Origin: Gemmobacter lutimaris
GTDB lineage: Bacteria; Pseudomonadota; Alphaproteobacteria; Rhodobacterales; Rhodobacteraceae
Assembly (NCBI RefSeq): GCF_003570715.1
Contig: NZ_QXXQ01000009.1
Coordinates: 84,476 to 148,475 of the forward strand
Length of the DNA: 64,000 nt
Direction of reading: 5' to 3'
Shown piece after piece: positions 1 to 8,623 of the stretch. How positions within the stretch are numbered: the stretch's first letter is position 1; every line of letters begins with the position of its first letter. The translations under genes were made by a program, and so were the position numbers. The notes below the pieces were generated by a model. It was not told the DNA's origin. It did no database searches and saw only the letters and a list, made by a program, of their open reading frames with translations.

Positions 1-768
1 AGCCCGAGTTCAGACCATGACCAGACCGAGGAGGAGGGCCTGACCGCGCCAGCCTCTGCCGGGGCAGTTCGGGCGGGTGTGGTTGCATTGGCGCTTTGGT
101 TACTGCCTGTGGCTCTGATTGCGGCTCTGGCACCCGGCAGCATTTTCGACGAGATCGGGCGGTTCTTCTCGCAGATGGCGGTGGTCACCTTTGGCGGGGC
201 CTATGCCGCGCTGGCCTGGGTGGCACAGGAGGCGGTGTCGGTTCAGGGCTGGCTCGGCCCGGATGAAATGCTTGACGGTCTCGGCCTTGCCGAAACAACC
301 CCCGGACCGCTGATCATGGTGCTGCAATTTGTGGGTTTCCTTGCGGCTTTCCGGGAGGCCGGTGATCTGCCCCCACTTCTTGCCGGAACGCTTGGGGGTT
401 TTCTGGTGACATGGGTGACGTTCGCCCCGTGTTTCACCTGGATTTTTCTTTGCGCCCCGTGGATGGAGCGGGTGCGTGGCAATCCGGCACCGGCTGCCGC
501 CCTGTCCATGGTCACGGCGGCCGTTGTTGGCGTCATCCTGAACCTCGCGCTCTGGTTCGCCGTTCACAGCCTGTTTGCTGAAGTGGTGCCGTGGCAGCGC
601 GGTCCGCTGCGGTTGAGCCTGCCGGTGCCGGGCAGTTTTGTCCCTTGGTCCGCGATGTTGACATCGCTTGCGCTTGGGCTGGTTTTCGGCTTGCGCTGGG
701 GAATGGGGCGGCTGCTTTGCGCGATGGCGGCGGCAGGCATGGTCCTTCACTTTACCGGTCAGGTGTGA
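1..768 (+). CDS. chrA: Chromate transporter family protein, C-terminal half (5' truncated by window)
   Basis: The frame is open from base 1, so this is the 3' part of a longer gene. The first ~30 residues are a hydrophilic, acidic, Ala/Pro-rich stretch resembling the linker between the two halves of a long-chain CHR protein. A CHR domain with about six membrane segments follows. Family hallmarks are visible: FGGAYAAL, then GLAETTPGPL, then a polar loop leading into VTFAPCF. ChrA proteins are inner-membrane exporters of chromate, and some long homologues may carry other oxyanions. A GTG at 79 could start a half-size protein, but the open upstream frame argues for one fused two-domain gene. The family is clear; the substrate is inferred. 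Confidence 0.85.
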   Translation, partial: SPSSDHDQTEEEGLTAPASAGAVRAGVVALALWLLPVALIAALAPGSIFDEIGRFFSQMAVVTFGGAYAALAWVAQEAVSVQGWLGPDEMLDGLGLAETTPGPLIMVLQFVGFLAAFREAGDLPPLLAGTLGGFLVTWVTFAPCFTWIFLCAPWMERVRGNPAPAAALSMVTAAVVGVILNLALWFAVHSLFAEVVPWQRGPLRLSLPVPGSFVPWSAMLTSLALGLVFGLRWGMGRLLCAMAAAGMVLHFTGQV

Positions 769-871
769 GCCTGTTTCTTGTGGAACAACCCGGAAAGCGG
801 TGGCTAGATTCCGGTTCCGGTGTGTGGTTATGGCTGCTACGCTGAAGTAATGATCCTGTCGGACAAAAGTC

Positions 872-1471
872 ATGCCCGCCACCCGCCGCCTTTTCCTTGC
901 TGCTCCCGCGTTGCTTCTGGCAGGCCGTAGTCTGGCGGCGTCGCCGGTGGGTGTAACGCTGGCCCTGACGGGGCAAGCGACACTTGCCCGCGACAAGGCC
1001 GAAAATACGCTGCGCCCCGATGATCCGCTGAACGAGGGGGATACTGTCACCACTGCCGCCGCCAGTATGGCGGTTTTGGAACTGTTCACCGAGACGCGTA
1101 TCAATCTGGGGCCGGAGACGCGCTTCACCGTTGACCGTTTCATCGCCGATCTGGGCGGCACCATAACGGTCGGTGGGGCAATGGTGTTCGACCGGCCGGA
1201 AACCCTTCCGCCGCTGGATCTTGAGGTGCAAACCAGTTTCGCCCGGATCGGGGTGCGCGGAACGCGCTTTTTCGCGGGGCCGAGCAACGGTGTGTTCGGC
1301 GTTTTTGTGCAACGCGGCAGGGTCGAGGTGACAGCCGCAGGCCAAACCCGGCAGATCGGTGCGGGCGAAGGCGTGAATATCGTCGCACCGGAAGCCGCGC
1401 CCTCGGCGGTCGCATACTGGGGCGAGGCGCGCGTTGCCGAAGCATTTGCAAGTGTTGGCCTGACCCGCTGA
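872..1471 (+). CDS. FecR-domain secreted protein
   Basis: A 199-residue protein beginning with a twin-arginine-like signal (TRRLFLAAPALLLAG) and a probable AxA cleavage site near residue 23, so the mature protein should be periplasmic. The rest is one FecR-type beta domain: an early GDTV turn, a central hydrophobic core (SMAVLELF, LGPETRFTV), and a late VRGTRF...FVQRGRVEV segment. Classical FecR proteins are membrane-anchored sigma regulators, but here there is no internal membrane helix and no neighbouring sigma factor. Signalling through FecI is therefore unlikely, and the role is unknown. The gap to the upstream gene is about 100 bases with no obvious terminator. Confidence 0.75.
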   Translation: MPATRRLFLAAPALLLAGRSLAASPVGVTLALTGQATLARDKAENTLRPDDPLNEGDTVTTAAASMAVLELFTETRINLGPETRFTVDRFIADLGGTITVGGAMVFDRPETLPPLDLEVQTSFARIGVRGTRFFAGPSNGVFGVFVQRGRVEVTAAGQTRQIGAGEGVNIVAPEAAPSAVAYWGEARVAEAFASVGLTR

Positions 1472-1547
1472 AGCTTCCTGCTGCGGTTTTCCTTTGGGCC
1501 GGATCGGTCTATATCTGATCTCCGACCCGTTTTGAGGCAGTTTCCAG

Positions 1548-3389
1548 ATGTTCCGGTTCTTTGAAGGGCTTGTTAACCCTTACCAATCCTATGCGCGCAG
1601 CGATTCCCCGCCCCGCAAGCTCTGGCCGTATCTGAAAGAGTATGTCCGGCCGTTCCGGGGTGTTTTCGTGGTGACGGCATTGCTGTCCGTGCTGGCTGCC
1701 GGATCTGACGTTGCTCTGATCTGGTACGTCGGGCGGCTGGTCGATCTGTTGGCGACCGCAAGCCCTGCCGAGGTCTGGACAGGCTACGGGACTGAAATCA
1801 TGACCGTTGGATTGGCTGTCTTGATCCTGCGGCCCTTGCTGCTGGTGTCCAATGTCGCGCTTTTGCACAATACCATCCTGCCAAACTTCGGCACGATGAT
1901 CCGCTATCGCGCGCATGATCATGTGCTGCGTCAGCCGGTCGGCTGGTTTGAAAGTGATTTTGCCGGGCGCATTGCCAACCGGGTGATGCAGACGCCTCCG
2001 GCAGCGGGCGATGCGGTGTTCCAGACCTTTGACGCCGTGGCTTTTGCCAGCGTCACAATCGTCGGCGCGGGTATCATGCTGGCCGATGCCGACCCGCGTC
2101 TGGTGCTGCCGCTGCTGGTCTGGTTTGCGCTTTACGCCGCGCTGGTGCGCTGGACGTTGCGACGGGCGGGGCCGGCCTCGAAAGCCAGTTCTGACGCGCG
2201 CTCGGCTGTGACCGGGCGGGTGGTGGATGCCTATACCAATATTCATTCGGTGAAGCTGTTTGCGCATCACGATCTGGAAATGCGGCATGCGACCGATGCC
2301 ATTGAACATGCGCGATCCACATTCCAGAAGGAAATGCGGGTTATCACCAAGATGGACCTTGCGCTGACCGGCCTCAACGGCGGGCTGATCGTGGCGGTCA
2401 CCGGCTGGGCGCTTCTGCTGTGGTATCAGGGACAGGCGAGCGTTGGCACCGTGGCAGCGGCAACGGCGCTCGTCCTGCGACTGAACAACATGACCTATTG
2501 GATCATGTGGGCCACCACTTCGCTGGTGCAGGCGCTGGGCGTGGTGCAGGAGGGCATGGAGACCATCACACAGCCCATCGGGCTGGTCGATGCGCGCGAT
2601 GCCGCGCCCCTGCAACTGACCAAAGGGGAGATCAGACTGGAAGGTGTGTCGCATCACTACGGGCGTGGTTCGGGCGGGTTGCGTGACGTGAACCTGACCC
2701 TGCGGCCGGGTGAGAAGATCGGGGTTGTCGGCCGGTCCGGTGCGGGCAAGTCCACGTTGGTAAAGCTGATGCTGCGGTTCTACGATTGTGAGCAGGGCCG
2801 CATCCTGATCGACGGACAGGACATCGCGCGCGTCACCCAAGACAGTCTGCGCCGCGAAATCGGCATGGTTCAGCAGGATTCGAGCCTTTTGCACAGAAGT
2901 GTGCGCGAGAACATCCTTTACGGCCGTCCGGACGCCACCGAGGACGAGATGATCGCCGCCGCCCGCCGGGCCGAAGCGCATGAGTTTATCCTGACGCTGG
3001 AAGACCCAGAGGGCCGCAGCGGCTATGACGCGCATGTCGGCGAACGGGGCGTGAAGCTGTCCGGTGGCCAGCGGCAGCGCATCGGGCTGGCGCGGGTGAT
3101 CCTGAAGGACGCGCCGATCCTGATTCTGGACGAGGCGACATCGGCGCTGGACAGCGAGGTCGAGGCGGCGATTCAGGACGCGCTGTATGGTGTAATGCAG
3201 GGCAAGACCGTCATCGCCATTGCGCACCGGCTGTCCACCATCGCAGCGATGGATCGCATCGTCGTGCTGGAGGATGGCGCGGTGGCCGAAGAGGGCAGCC
3301 ATGCCGAATTGCTGGCGAAGGGCGGGCTTTACGCCCGCTTCTGGGCGCGGCAATCCGGTGGGTTCATCGGAACGGAGGACGAGGCATGA
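1548..3389 (+). CDS. ABC transporter, fused membrane and ATPase domains (exporter type, subunit 1)
   Basis: This 613-residue half-transporter has an N-terminal six-helix exporter domain (about residues 30-330) and a C-terminal ATPase. Walker A (GRSGAGKST) lies at residues 395-403, the LSGGQRQR signature near 504 and Walker B (ILILDEATSALD) near 524, followed by the IAHRLST switch histidine. It matches the ABCB/MsbA-like group. The next gene is a paralogue of nearly identical length whose ATG overlaps this stop by 4 bases, so the two probably form a heterodimer in the inner membrane. The substrate (lipid, peptide or drug) cannot be read from the sequence. Confidence 0.9.
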   Translation: MFRFFEGLVNPYQSYARSDSPPRKLWPYLKEYVRPFRGVFVVTALLSVLAAGSDVALIWYVGRLVDLLATASPAEVWTGYGTEIMTVGLAVLILRPLLLVSNVALLHNTILPNFGTMIRYRAHDHVLRQPVGWFESDFAGRIANRVMQTPPAAGDAVFQTFDAVAFASVTIVGAGIMLADADPRLVLPLLVWFALYAALVRWTLRRAGPASKASSDARSAVTGRVVDAYTNIHSVKLFAHHDLEMRHATDAIEHARSTFQKEMRVITKMDLALTGLNGGLIVAVTGWALLLWYQGQASVGTVAAATALVLRLNNMTYWIMWATTSLVQALGVVQEGMETITQPIGLVDARDAAPLQLTKGEIRLEGVSHHYGRGSGGLRDVNLTLRPGEKIGVVGRSGAGKSTLVKLMLRFYDCEQGRILIDGQDIARVTQDSLRREIGMVQQDSSLLHRSVRENILYGRPDATEDEMIAAARRAEAHEFILTLEDPEGRSGYDAHVGERGVKLSGGQRQRIGLARVILKDAPILILDEATSALDSEVEAAIQDALYGVMQGKTVIAIAHRLSTIAAMDRIVVLEDGAVAEEGSHAELLAKGGLYARFWARQSGGFIGTEDEA

Positions 3390-5230
3390 AGGCGTTGCGT
3401 GGCCTTGCCGGTTTCATTGACGCATTCAGCCCGGCTGAGGGCATGCCGCCGCAAGAGCTTGGCCCGTTCTTCCGCTGGTGCCTTAGCGGGGCTTGGGCGC
3501 CGCTGGCCGTGGCGGGGGCAATTTCGGCGCTGGCGGGCACGACCGAGGTGGTTTCCGCCCTGATCCTTGGCATGGTGGTCGATGCTGCGGTTGGCTCTGG
3601 CCCCGCCGCGTTCTTTGCCGAACAGGCCGGGCTTCTGGCGCTGTTCGTGGTCTTCTACCTTGTGCTGCGGCCGCTGACCTTTGCGGCCTCCTCGGCCTCC
3701 AATTCGATCATCGTCGGGCCGAATGTGATGCCGCTGGTGCTGAGCCGGTTGCATCGGTGGACCCTCGGGCAAAGCGTCACCTTCTTTGACAACGATTTTG
3801 CGGGCCGGATTGCGCAAAAACAGATGCAGGCGGCACGCGCCGTCACCGATACGGCGACCGAGGTCATCAATACTGTCTGTTTCGCGCTGGCCTCTGTTAT
3901 CGGATCGGCGATTTTCCTCATTGCCATCGACGCCTGGATTGGCGTCGCGCTTCTGGTCTGGCTGGTGGCCTATCTGGCGCTGATCCGGTTTTTCATGCCG
4001 CGGGTGAAGGGTAATTCGGCAGCGCGGGCTGCGGCGCGGGCCATGGTCTCGGGGCAGGTGGTTGATACGATCACCAATATCAAAACGGTGAAATTGTTCG
4101 CCCATGCCGCCTTCGAGGATCGTGTGGCCCTGCGCAGTATGGAGGTTTTCCGCGAGCGTAGTGTCGAATTCGGCGAGATTTCGACTTGGTTCCGCCTGTC
4201 GCTGATGACGCTCGCCGGCGTTCTGCCGGTGCTGCTGATCGGAGGTACGGTGCTTTTGTGGCAGCAGGGCGGGGCGACGGCAGGCGACATCGCGGCCTCG
4301 GGCGCTGTGGCGATGCGGATTGCGCAGATGACCGGCTGGGTCAGCTTTACGCTCATGTCGATCTACACCAGCGTTGGTGAGGTCGAGGATGGGATGCGCA
4401 CCTTGGCGCAGCCGCATCAGCTTGCCGATGCGCCGGGGGCGGTGGATCTGCCGCGCATTAGCGGCAAGGTTGATTATCTTGATGCAAGCTTTGCTTATGG
4501 CCGCAAGCGCGGCGGCATCGACAGGGTTACGCTGCATATCGCGGCGGGCGAAAAGATCGGCATCGTGGGAGCCTCGGGGGCGGGGAAATCGACGTTGGTG
4601 GCGTTGCTTTTGCGGCTCTATGATTGCGAAAAGGGTATGGTTACCCTGGATGGCCATGACCTGCGCGGGGTGACGCAGGAAAGTCTGCGCCGTCAGATCG
4701 GCATGGTCACGCAGGAAACCGCGATGTTCAACCGATCCGCGCGGGACAATATCGCCTATGGCCGCCCGGATGCGTCGGAGGCCGAGATCATCGCCGCCGC
4801 GAAACAGGCCGAGGCGCATGAGTTCATCCTTGCGATGGAGGATCATCAGGGTCGCAAGGGCTATGACGCTTATCTGGGCGAGCGGGGGGTGAAGCTGTCG
4901 GGTGGGCAGCGGCAGCGCATCGCGCTGGCGCGCGCCTTCCTGAAGGACGCGCCGATCCTTGTGCTGGACGAGGCGACCAGCGCGCTTGACAGTGAAGTCG
5001 AGGCCAGCATTCAGGAGGCGCTGGGCCGTGTCATGCAGGGCAAGACCGTGCTGGCCATCGCACACCGTCTGTCTACCATCGCGGAAATGGACCGTATCAT
5101 CGTGCTGGATCAGGGCCGGATCGTCGAAGAAGGCCGCCACGAGGCGCTTCTGACGAAAGGGGGGCTTTACGCGCGCTACTGGAACCGGCAATCGGGGGGC
5201 TTCATCGTCACCGAAGAGGCAGCGGAATGA
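3386..5230 (+). CDS. ABC transporter, fused membrane and ATPase domains (exporter type, subunit 2)
   Basis: A 614-residue paralogue of the preceding gene with the same layout: exporter membrane domain, then ATPase with Walker A GASGAGKST near residue 395, LSGGQRQR near 503, Walker B ILVLDEATSALD, and a switch histidine in IAHRLST. Both ATPase sites look intact, unlike the degenerate site seen in many heterodimeric exporters. It starts inside the previous stop codon (ATGA) and its own stop overlaps the next ATG the same way. The trio is therefore translationally coupled and presumably co-transcribed. Substrate unknown. Confidence 0.9.
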   Translation: MKALRGLAGFIDAFSPAEGMPPQELGPFFRWCLSGAWAPLAVAGAISALAGTTEVVSALILGMVVDAAVGSGPAAFFAEQAGLLALFVVFYLVLRPLTFAASSASNSIIVGPNVMPLVLSRLHRWTLGQSVTFFDNDFAGRIAQKQMQAARAVTDTATEVINTVCFALASVIGSAIFLIAIDAWIGVALLVWLVAYLALIRFFMPRVKGNSAARAAARAMVSGQVVDTITNIKTVKLFAHAAFEDRVALRSMEVFRERSVEFGEISTWFRLSLMTLAGVLPVLLIGGTVLLWQQGGATAGDIAASGAVAMRIAQMTGWVSFTLMSIYTSVGEVEDGMRTLAQPHQLADAPGAVDLPRISGKVDYLDASFAYGRKRGGIDRVTLHIAAGEKIGIVGASGAGKSTLVALLLRLYDCEKGMVTLDGHDLRGVTQESLRRQIGMVTQETAMFNRSARDNIAYGRPDASEAEIIAAAKQAEAHEFILAMEDHQGRKGYDAYLGERGVKLSGGQRQRIALARAFLKDAPILVLDEATSALDSEVEASIQEALGRVMQGKTVLAIAHRLSTIAEMDRIIVLDQGRIVEEGRHEALLTKGGLYARYWNRQSGGFIVTEEAAE

Positions 5231-6447
5231 AACTGACCATCGCGCGGCTTGGGCACCATGGCGACGGCATCGCTGAGGGGCCGGAAGGTCCGGTTTATGT
5301 GCCGGGCATGTTGCCGGGTGAGGAGGTGGAGGGTGATCTTCAGGGCAGCCAACTGACCAGCCCGAAGATCGTGACTCCCTCGGCGGACCGGGTGAAGCCG
5401 CCCTGCGCCCATGCAAAAAGCTGTGGCGGCTGTCTGATGCAGCATGCGCGCGACAGTTTTGTCGCTGACTGGAAGCTGGGTATCGTGCGCGGTGCGCTGG
5501 CGGGGCAAGGGCTGGAGGCGCCGCTGCGGCCGATCCTGACATCGCCACCACGCTCGCGTCGTCGTGCTACGCTGGCTGGGCGACGCACCAAGGGCGGCGC
5601 GCTGATCGGCTTTCACGCGCGCGGGTCCGATACCATCATTGCAGTGCCGAACTGCCAGCTTCTGCACCCCGATCTGATGGGCGCGGTCCCCGCGCTGGAG
5701 ACGCTGGTGCGCACGGGCGGCTCACGCACCGGCGAGCTTGCGTTGACCGTGACGCGTAGCCTTGCCGGGCCGGATGTTGCGGTGCAGGGCGGCAAGCCGC
5801 TGGATGCGACGCTGCGGCTGGATCTGGCCCGCGTGGCTGAGGCGCATGGTCTGTCGCGCCTCAGCTGGGGGGATGAGGTGGTCGCCCTGCGTGCAGCGCC
5901 GATGCAACGCATGGGTCGCGCCCTCGTCGCCCCGCCGCCCGGTGCCTTCCTGCAAGCGACGGAGGAGGGAGAGGCGGCGCTGCTTGCCACTGTCACCGAG
6001 GCTGTGGGCGATGCGCCGCGCATCGTTGACCTGTTCGCGGGATGTGGCACTTTCACCCTGCCGCTGTCGGAACGTGCTGATGTGCTGGCCGCAGAAGGCG
6101 ACGCCGCAATGATGGCTGCGCTGGACAAGGGTTGGCGTCAGGCTGGCGGGCTGCATCGCGTCATCTGTGAAACCCGCGACCTGTTCCGCCGCCCGCTGGA
6201 GCCTGACGAGTTCAAGGGAGTCGGCGCCGTGGTCATCGACCCGCCGCGCGCCGGGGCCGAGGCGCAGGTGGCGACGCTGGCGCATAGCCGTGTGCCGGTC
6301 ATCGCCATGGTGTCATGTAACCCGATCACCTTCGCCCGCGATGCGAAGGTGCTGGTTGCGGCGGGATGGCGGCTCGACTGGGTGCAGGTTGTCGATCAGT
6401 TCCGCTGGTCGTCGCATGTCGAACTGGCCGCCCGTTTCAGCCTGTGA
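5227..6447 (+). CDS. Class I SAM-dependent RNA (uracil-5-)methyltransferase, TrmA/RlmD family
   Basis: A 406-residue protein of the TrmA/RumA superfamily that makes 5-methyluridine in tRNA or rRNA. It carries the Fe-S cysteine pattern CAHAKSCGGC early and a further cysteine in PNCQLLH. The Rossmann SAM domain has the motif DLFAGCGTF, then DPPRAG, and the catalytic cysteine in VSCNP. A short TRAM-like beta segment opens the protein. Whether it acts on 23S rRNA (RlmD/RlmC) or tRNA cannot be decided here. The start overlaps the stop of the upstream ABC gene (ATGA), giving an unexpected exporter-exporter-RNA methylase operon. Confidence 0.88.
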   Translation: MKLTIARLGHHGDGIAEGPEGPVYVPGMLPGEEVEGDLQGSQLTSPKIVTPSADRVKPPCAHAKSCGGCLMQHARDSFVADWKLGIVRGALAGQGLEAPLRPILTSPPRSRRRATLAGRRTKGGALIGFHARGSDTIIAVPNCQLLHPDLMGAVPALETLVRTGGSRTGELALTVTRSLAGPDVAVQGGKPLDATLRLDLARVAEAHGLSRLSWGDEVVALRAAPMQRMGRALVAPPPGAFLQATEEGEAALLATVTEAVGDAPRIVDLFAGCGTFTLPLSERADVLAAEGDAAMMAALDKGWRQAGGLHRVICETRDLFRRPLEPDEFKGVGAVVIDPPRAGAEAQVATLAHSRVPVIAMVSCNPITFARDAKVLVAAGWRLDWVQVVDQFRWSSHVELAARFSL

Positions 6448-6556
6448 GTCTGCGCACGAAGGCGTGAAGCGACTGTGAGCCGCCGCACGCATATACAGGC
6501 TGTGCAGATTCTGGCATTTTGGCTATGGGCAGAAAAAACAAAGCAGCAGGCACCCC

Positions 6557-7057
6557 ATGACCTTCGTGCGCCTTTTATCGGCATTTCTTCTTGTGGCCCT
6601 GTTGGCCGCATGTGGCGGCAGCGGCAAATTCCGCAGCTACCATGGCCCTGCCGTGACCTCGATCCAGGTCCACAAGGGCGCGCGCAAGATGTATCTGCTG
6701 CACGATGCCAAGGTGCTGAAGGAATATGATATCGGACTTGGTTTCGCGCCCGAAGGCCACAAGCAGTTCGAGGGCGATGGCAAGACGCCGGAAGGCACCT
6801 ACTTCATCAGCTTTCACAACCCGAAAAGCCGCTATCACCTGTCGCTGGGCATTTCCTACCCCAATGTCGCTGACAGGGCCTTTGCCGCCTCGCAGGGCAA
6901 GCGGCCGGGCGGTGACATCATGATTCACGGGCGCAGCAATTACAAAGGCACCAACAAGGGCGACTGGACGGCCGGATGTATCGCGGTGCGCGACGCGGAG
7001 ATGGAAGAAGTCTATTCCATGGTCCGGCAATACACACCAATTCATATTCTGCCCTGA
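6557..7057 (+). CDS. L,D-transpeptidase (YkuD) lipoprotein
   Basis: A 166-residue protein with a lipoprotein signal ending LLAAC (cysteine near residue 21) and a YkuD/ErfK catalytic domain. The catalytic block is complete: HGRSN followed by a short insert and TAGCIAVRD, supplying the active histidine and cysteine. Such enzymes make 3-3 crosslinks in peptidoglycan or attach proteins to it, in the periplasm. About 110 bases separate it from the preceding gene, and a strong hairpin follows, so it is probably monocistronic. A second, unrelated-looking L,D-transpeptidase lies 0.85 kb downstream. Confidence 0.88.
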   Translation: MTFVRLLSAFLLVALLAACGGSGKFRSYHGPAVTSIQVHKGARKMYLLHDAKVLKEYDIGLGFAPEGHKQFEGDGKTPEGTYFISFHNPKSRYHLSLGISYPNVADRAFAASQGKRPGGDIMIHGRSNYKGTNKGDWTAGCIAVRDAEMEEVYSMVRQYTPIHILP

Positions 7058-7087
7058 GCCCGGGCAGAAGGCAGCTTCCAAAACAAA

Positions 7088-7111
7088 AGCGCCGGTCCCG
7101 CGACCGGCGCT
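7088..7111. terminator. Bidirectional rho-independent terminator between convergent genes
   Basis: A perfect 10 bp stem (AGCGCCGGTC / GACCGGCGCT) with loop CCGC. It is preceded by A-rich and followed by T-rich sequence on the plus strand, so it can serve both the L,D-transpeptidase gene and the CAP-domain gene that face each other here. Confidence 0.85.
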
Positions 7112-7133
7112 TTGTTCATTGTGCTAGCGCGCA

Positions 7134-7742
7134 TTACTGCGCCGGGGCGCCGCCGGTATGATCCATTTCCGAGGTGACGGTGCGCCCAAGCGCGGTGGCG
7201 GAAACCCGTGCCACCGGCGCCCGCGTCGAATCGCCGGTCAACAGGGTCCACCAGATCTTGCCGCTGGGTTCCTGATACCAGGAAAAGCCGATTTCGTTCG
7301 ACTGGGGGTCCATCACGACAGCCCGCGTATCAGGCACAGCGGTCCAGGACGCCAGCGTATCGAGCTCGGTCTCGTAAGTCTCCGAGATCAACTCGCCCTG
7401 AAGATGGCCGGTATAGCCCGCGCGCTGCACGCGCAGCAGCGGCGATGAGCCATCAGAACCGAAATGCCAAGGGCGGTTCTGCTCCGACATGTCGCGTGAA
7501 TGCGCGTTGGCAGCGGCCATCAGGGCACCGTTATATTGCAGCGGCTGCACGCCTTTCGCGGCGCGCAGGGTGTTCACCGCTTCCAGCATGCGGCCGGGGA
7601 TCTGGGCCTCGCTACGCTTGTCGATGTGATAGACGCGCGGCAGAGGCCGCCCGTCCGCACCGATCGTAGGCTGGGAATCAGGGGCCGCACAGGCCGCCAG
7701 CAGCGACAGGGCACAGATCGACAGAACGGGAAAGCGCGTCAT
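7134..7742 (-). CDS. CAP-domain (SCP/PR-1-like) lipoprotein
   Basis: A 202-residue protein. I chose the ATG at 7742 because it begins a lipoprotein signal (TRFPVLSICALSLLAAC); a longer frame to 7808 adds only non-signal sequence. The mature part has CAP features: LEAVNTLRAAKGVQPL, then NAHSRDM, then PWHFGSDG and a late GFSWYQ. Bacterial CAP proteins of the YkwD type are secreted or membrane-anchored, and their activity is mostly undefined. It sits between two L,D-transpeptidase genes, which suggests an envelope role, but this is inference. Confidence 0.8.
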   Translation of the reverse strand: MTRFPVLSICALSLLAACAAPDSQPTIGADGRPLPRVYHIDKRSEAQIPGRMLEAVNTLRAAKGVQPLQYNGALMAAANAHSRDMSEQNRPWHFGSDGSSPLLRVQRAGYTGHLQGELISETYETELDTLASWTAVPDTRAVVMDPQSNEIGFSWYQEPSGKIWWTLLTGDSTRAPVARVSATALGRTVTSEMDHTGGAPAQ

Positions 7743-7902
7743 TTCGGGCACCAGCAGGGATTTCGACCGCCCGTCTTTATCCAATAGCGGGCAGGTTATC
7801 AAACGCAAGTCTGCGTGATTTCGCCCAGTGACATCTCTTTGATTTGCGATGTTGCGGCGCAGCGGCTAAAAACCGCCCAATCCAACCCTCAGGAGATCAG
7901 CA

Positions 7903-8475
7903 ATGTCTGCTGAACATTCGCACGGGCCCAGCCGCCGGGCCGTTCTTGGCGGCGTCGTCGCCTTCGCAGGGGCCGCCGCCCTGCCTGCCTTTGCGCAGGT
8001 CGAAGGATCGGTGCGCAACAACATCTCGAGCTTCCGCATGCTCGACTGGCAGCCCTATTTCAGCAATCTCGCCAAGGGGGCCATTCTGGTGGATACCACT
8101 TCGCGGGCGCTGCATTTCTGGTCCGAGGACCAGTCGGTCTACAAGCTGTATCCGACCTCGGTGCCGCTGTCGGATGAGTTGACCCGCCGGGGCCGGACCG
8201 AGATCATCAAGAAGGTTGTCGGTCCCGACTGGCGCCCCACGCCGACGATGAAGGAACGCAACCCGGATTGGCCGGATTACATCGGCCCTGGCCCTGACAA
8301 TCCGCTGGGAACGCGTGCGATGTGGCTTTCCTGGACCTATTACCGTATTCACGGCACCCACGATACGCGCAAGATCGGCCGGAAATCCTCCAATGGTTGC
8401 ATCGGTATGTATAACGAGCATGTCGAGGAACTTTTCGACCTCGCACAAGTCGGAACGCAGGTGTTGCTAATTTGA
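7903..8475 (+). CDS. L,D-transpeptidase (YkuD) with Tat-type signal
   Basis: A 190-residue protein opening with a twin-arginine motif (SRRAVLGG), a hydrophobic segment and an AFA cleavage site near residue 31, predicting export by Tat. The YkuD domain includes the histidine in RIHGTHD and the catalytic cysteine in SSNGCIGMYN, so it should be active on peptidoglycan stem peptides. An AGGAG ribosome site lies 8 bases before the ATG. It faces away from the CAP gene across a ~160-base divergent spacer. A hairpin follows the stop. Confidence 0.88.
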   Translation: MSAEHSHGPSRRAVLGGVVAFAGAAALPAFAQVEGSVRNNISSFRMLDWQPYFSNLAKGAILVDTTSRALHFWSEDQSVYKLYPTSVPLSDELTRRGRTEIIKKVVGPDWRPTPTMKERNPDWPDYIGPGPDNPLGTRAMWLSWTYYRIHGTHDTRKIGRKSSNGCIGMYNEHVEELFDLAQVGTQVLLI

Positions 8476-8486
8476 CGATAGCGCCG

Positions 8487-8522
8487 GGCGCAATTCTGCC
8501 GCCTGTGGGAGCCAATTGCGCC
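8487..8522 (+). terminator. Probable terminator after the Tat-exported L,D-transpeptidase
   Basis: Perfect 9 bp inverted repeat GGCGCAATT / AATTGCGCC with an 18-base loop, followed by TTTA. The long loop and short T run make it weaker than the other terminators here. Confidence 0.45.
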
Positions 8523-8623
8523 TTTATGCGTTCAAGACTAAACACGCCTTACGAGGTACAGTCTTGGGTGCACGGTATCGCCTCTGCAAAATTCGATGCC
8601 GTGCGTTATCTGGAGAGATCGAA

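Noticed and set aside
3329-5551. A 740-codon open frame on the minus strand opposite the two ABC transporter genes
   Set aside because: It is a high-GC antisense shadow: no family resemblance, unnatural composition rich in Arg/His/Pro/Gln, and it lies wholly over well-supported genes.
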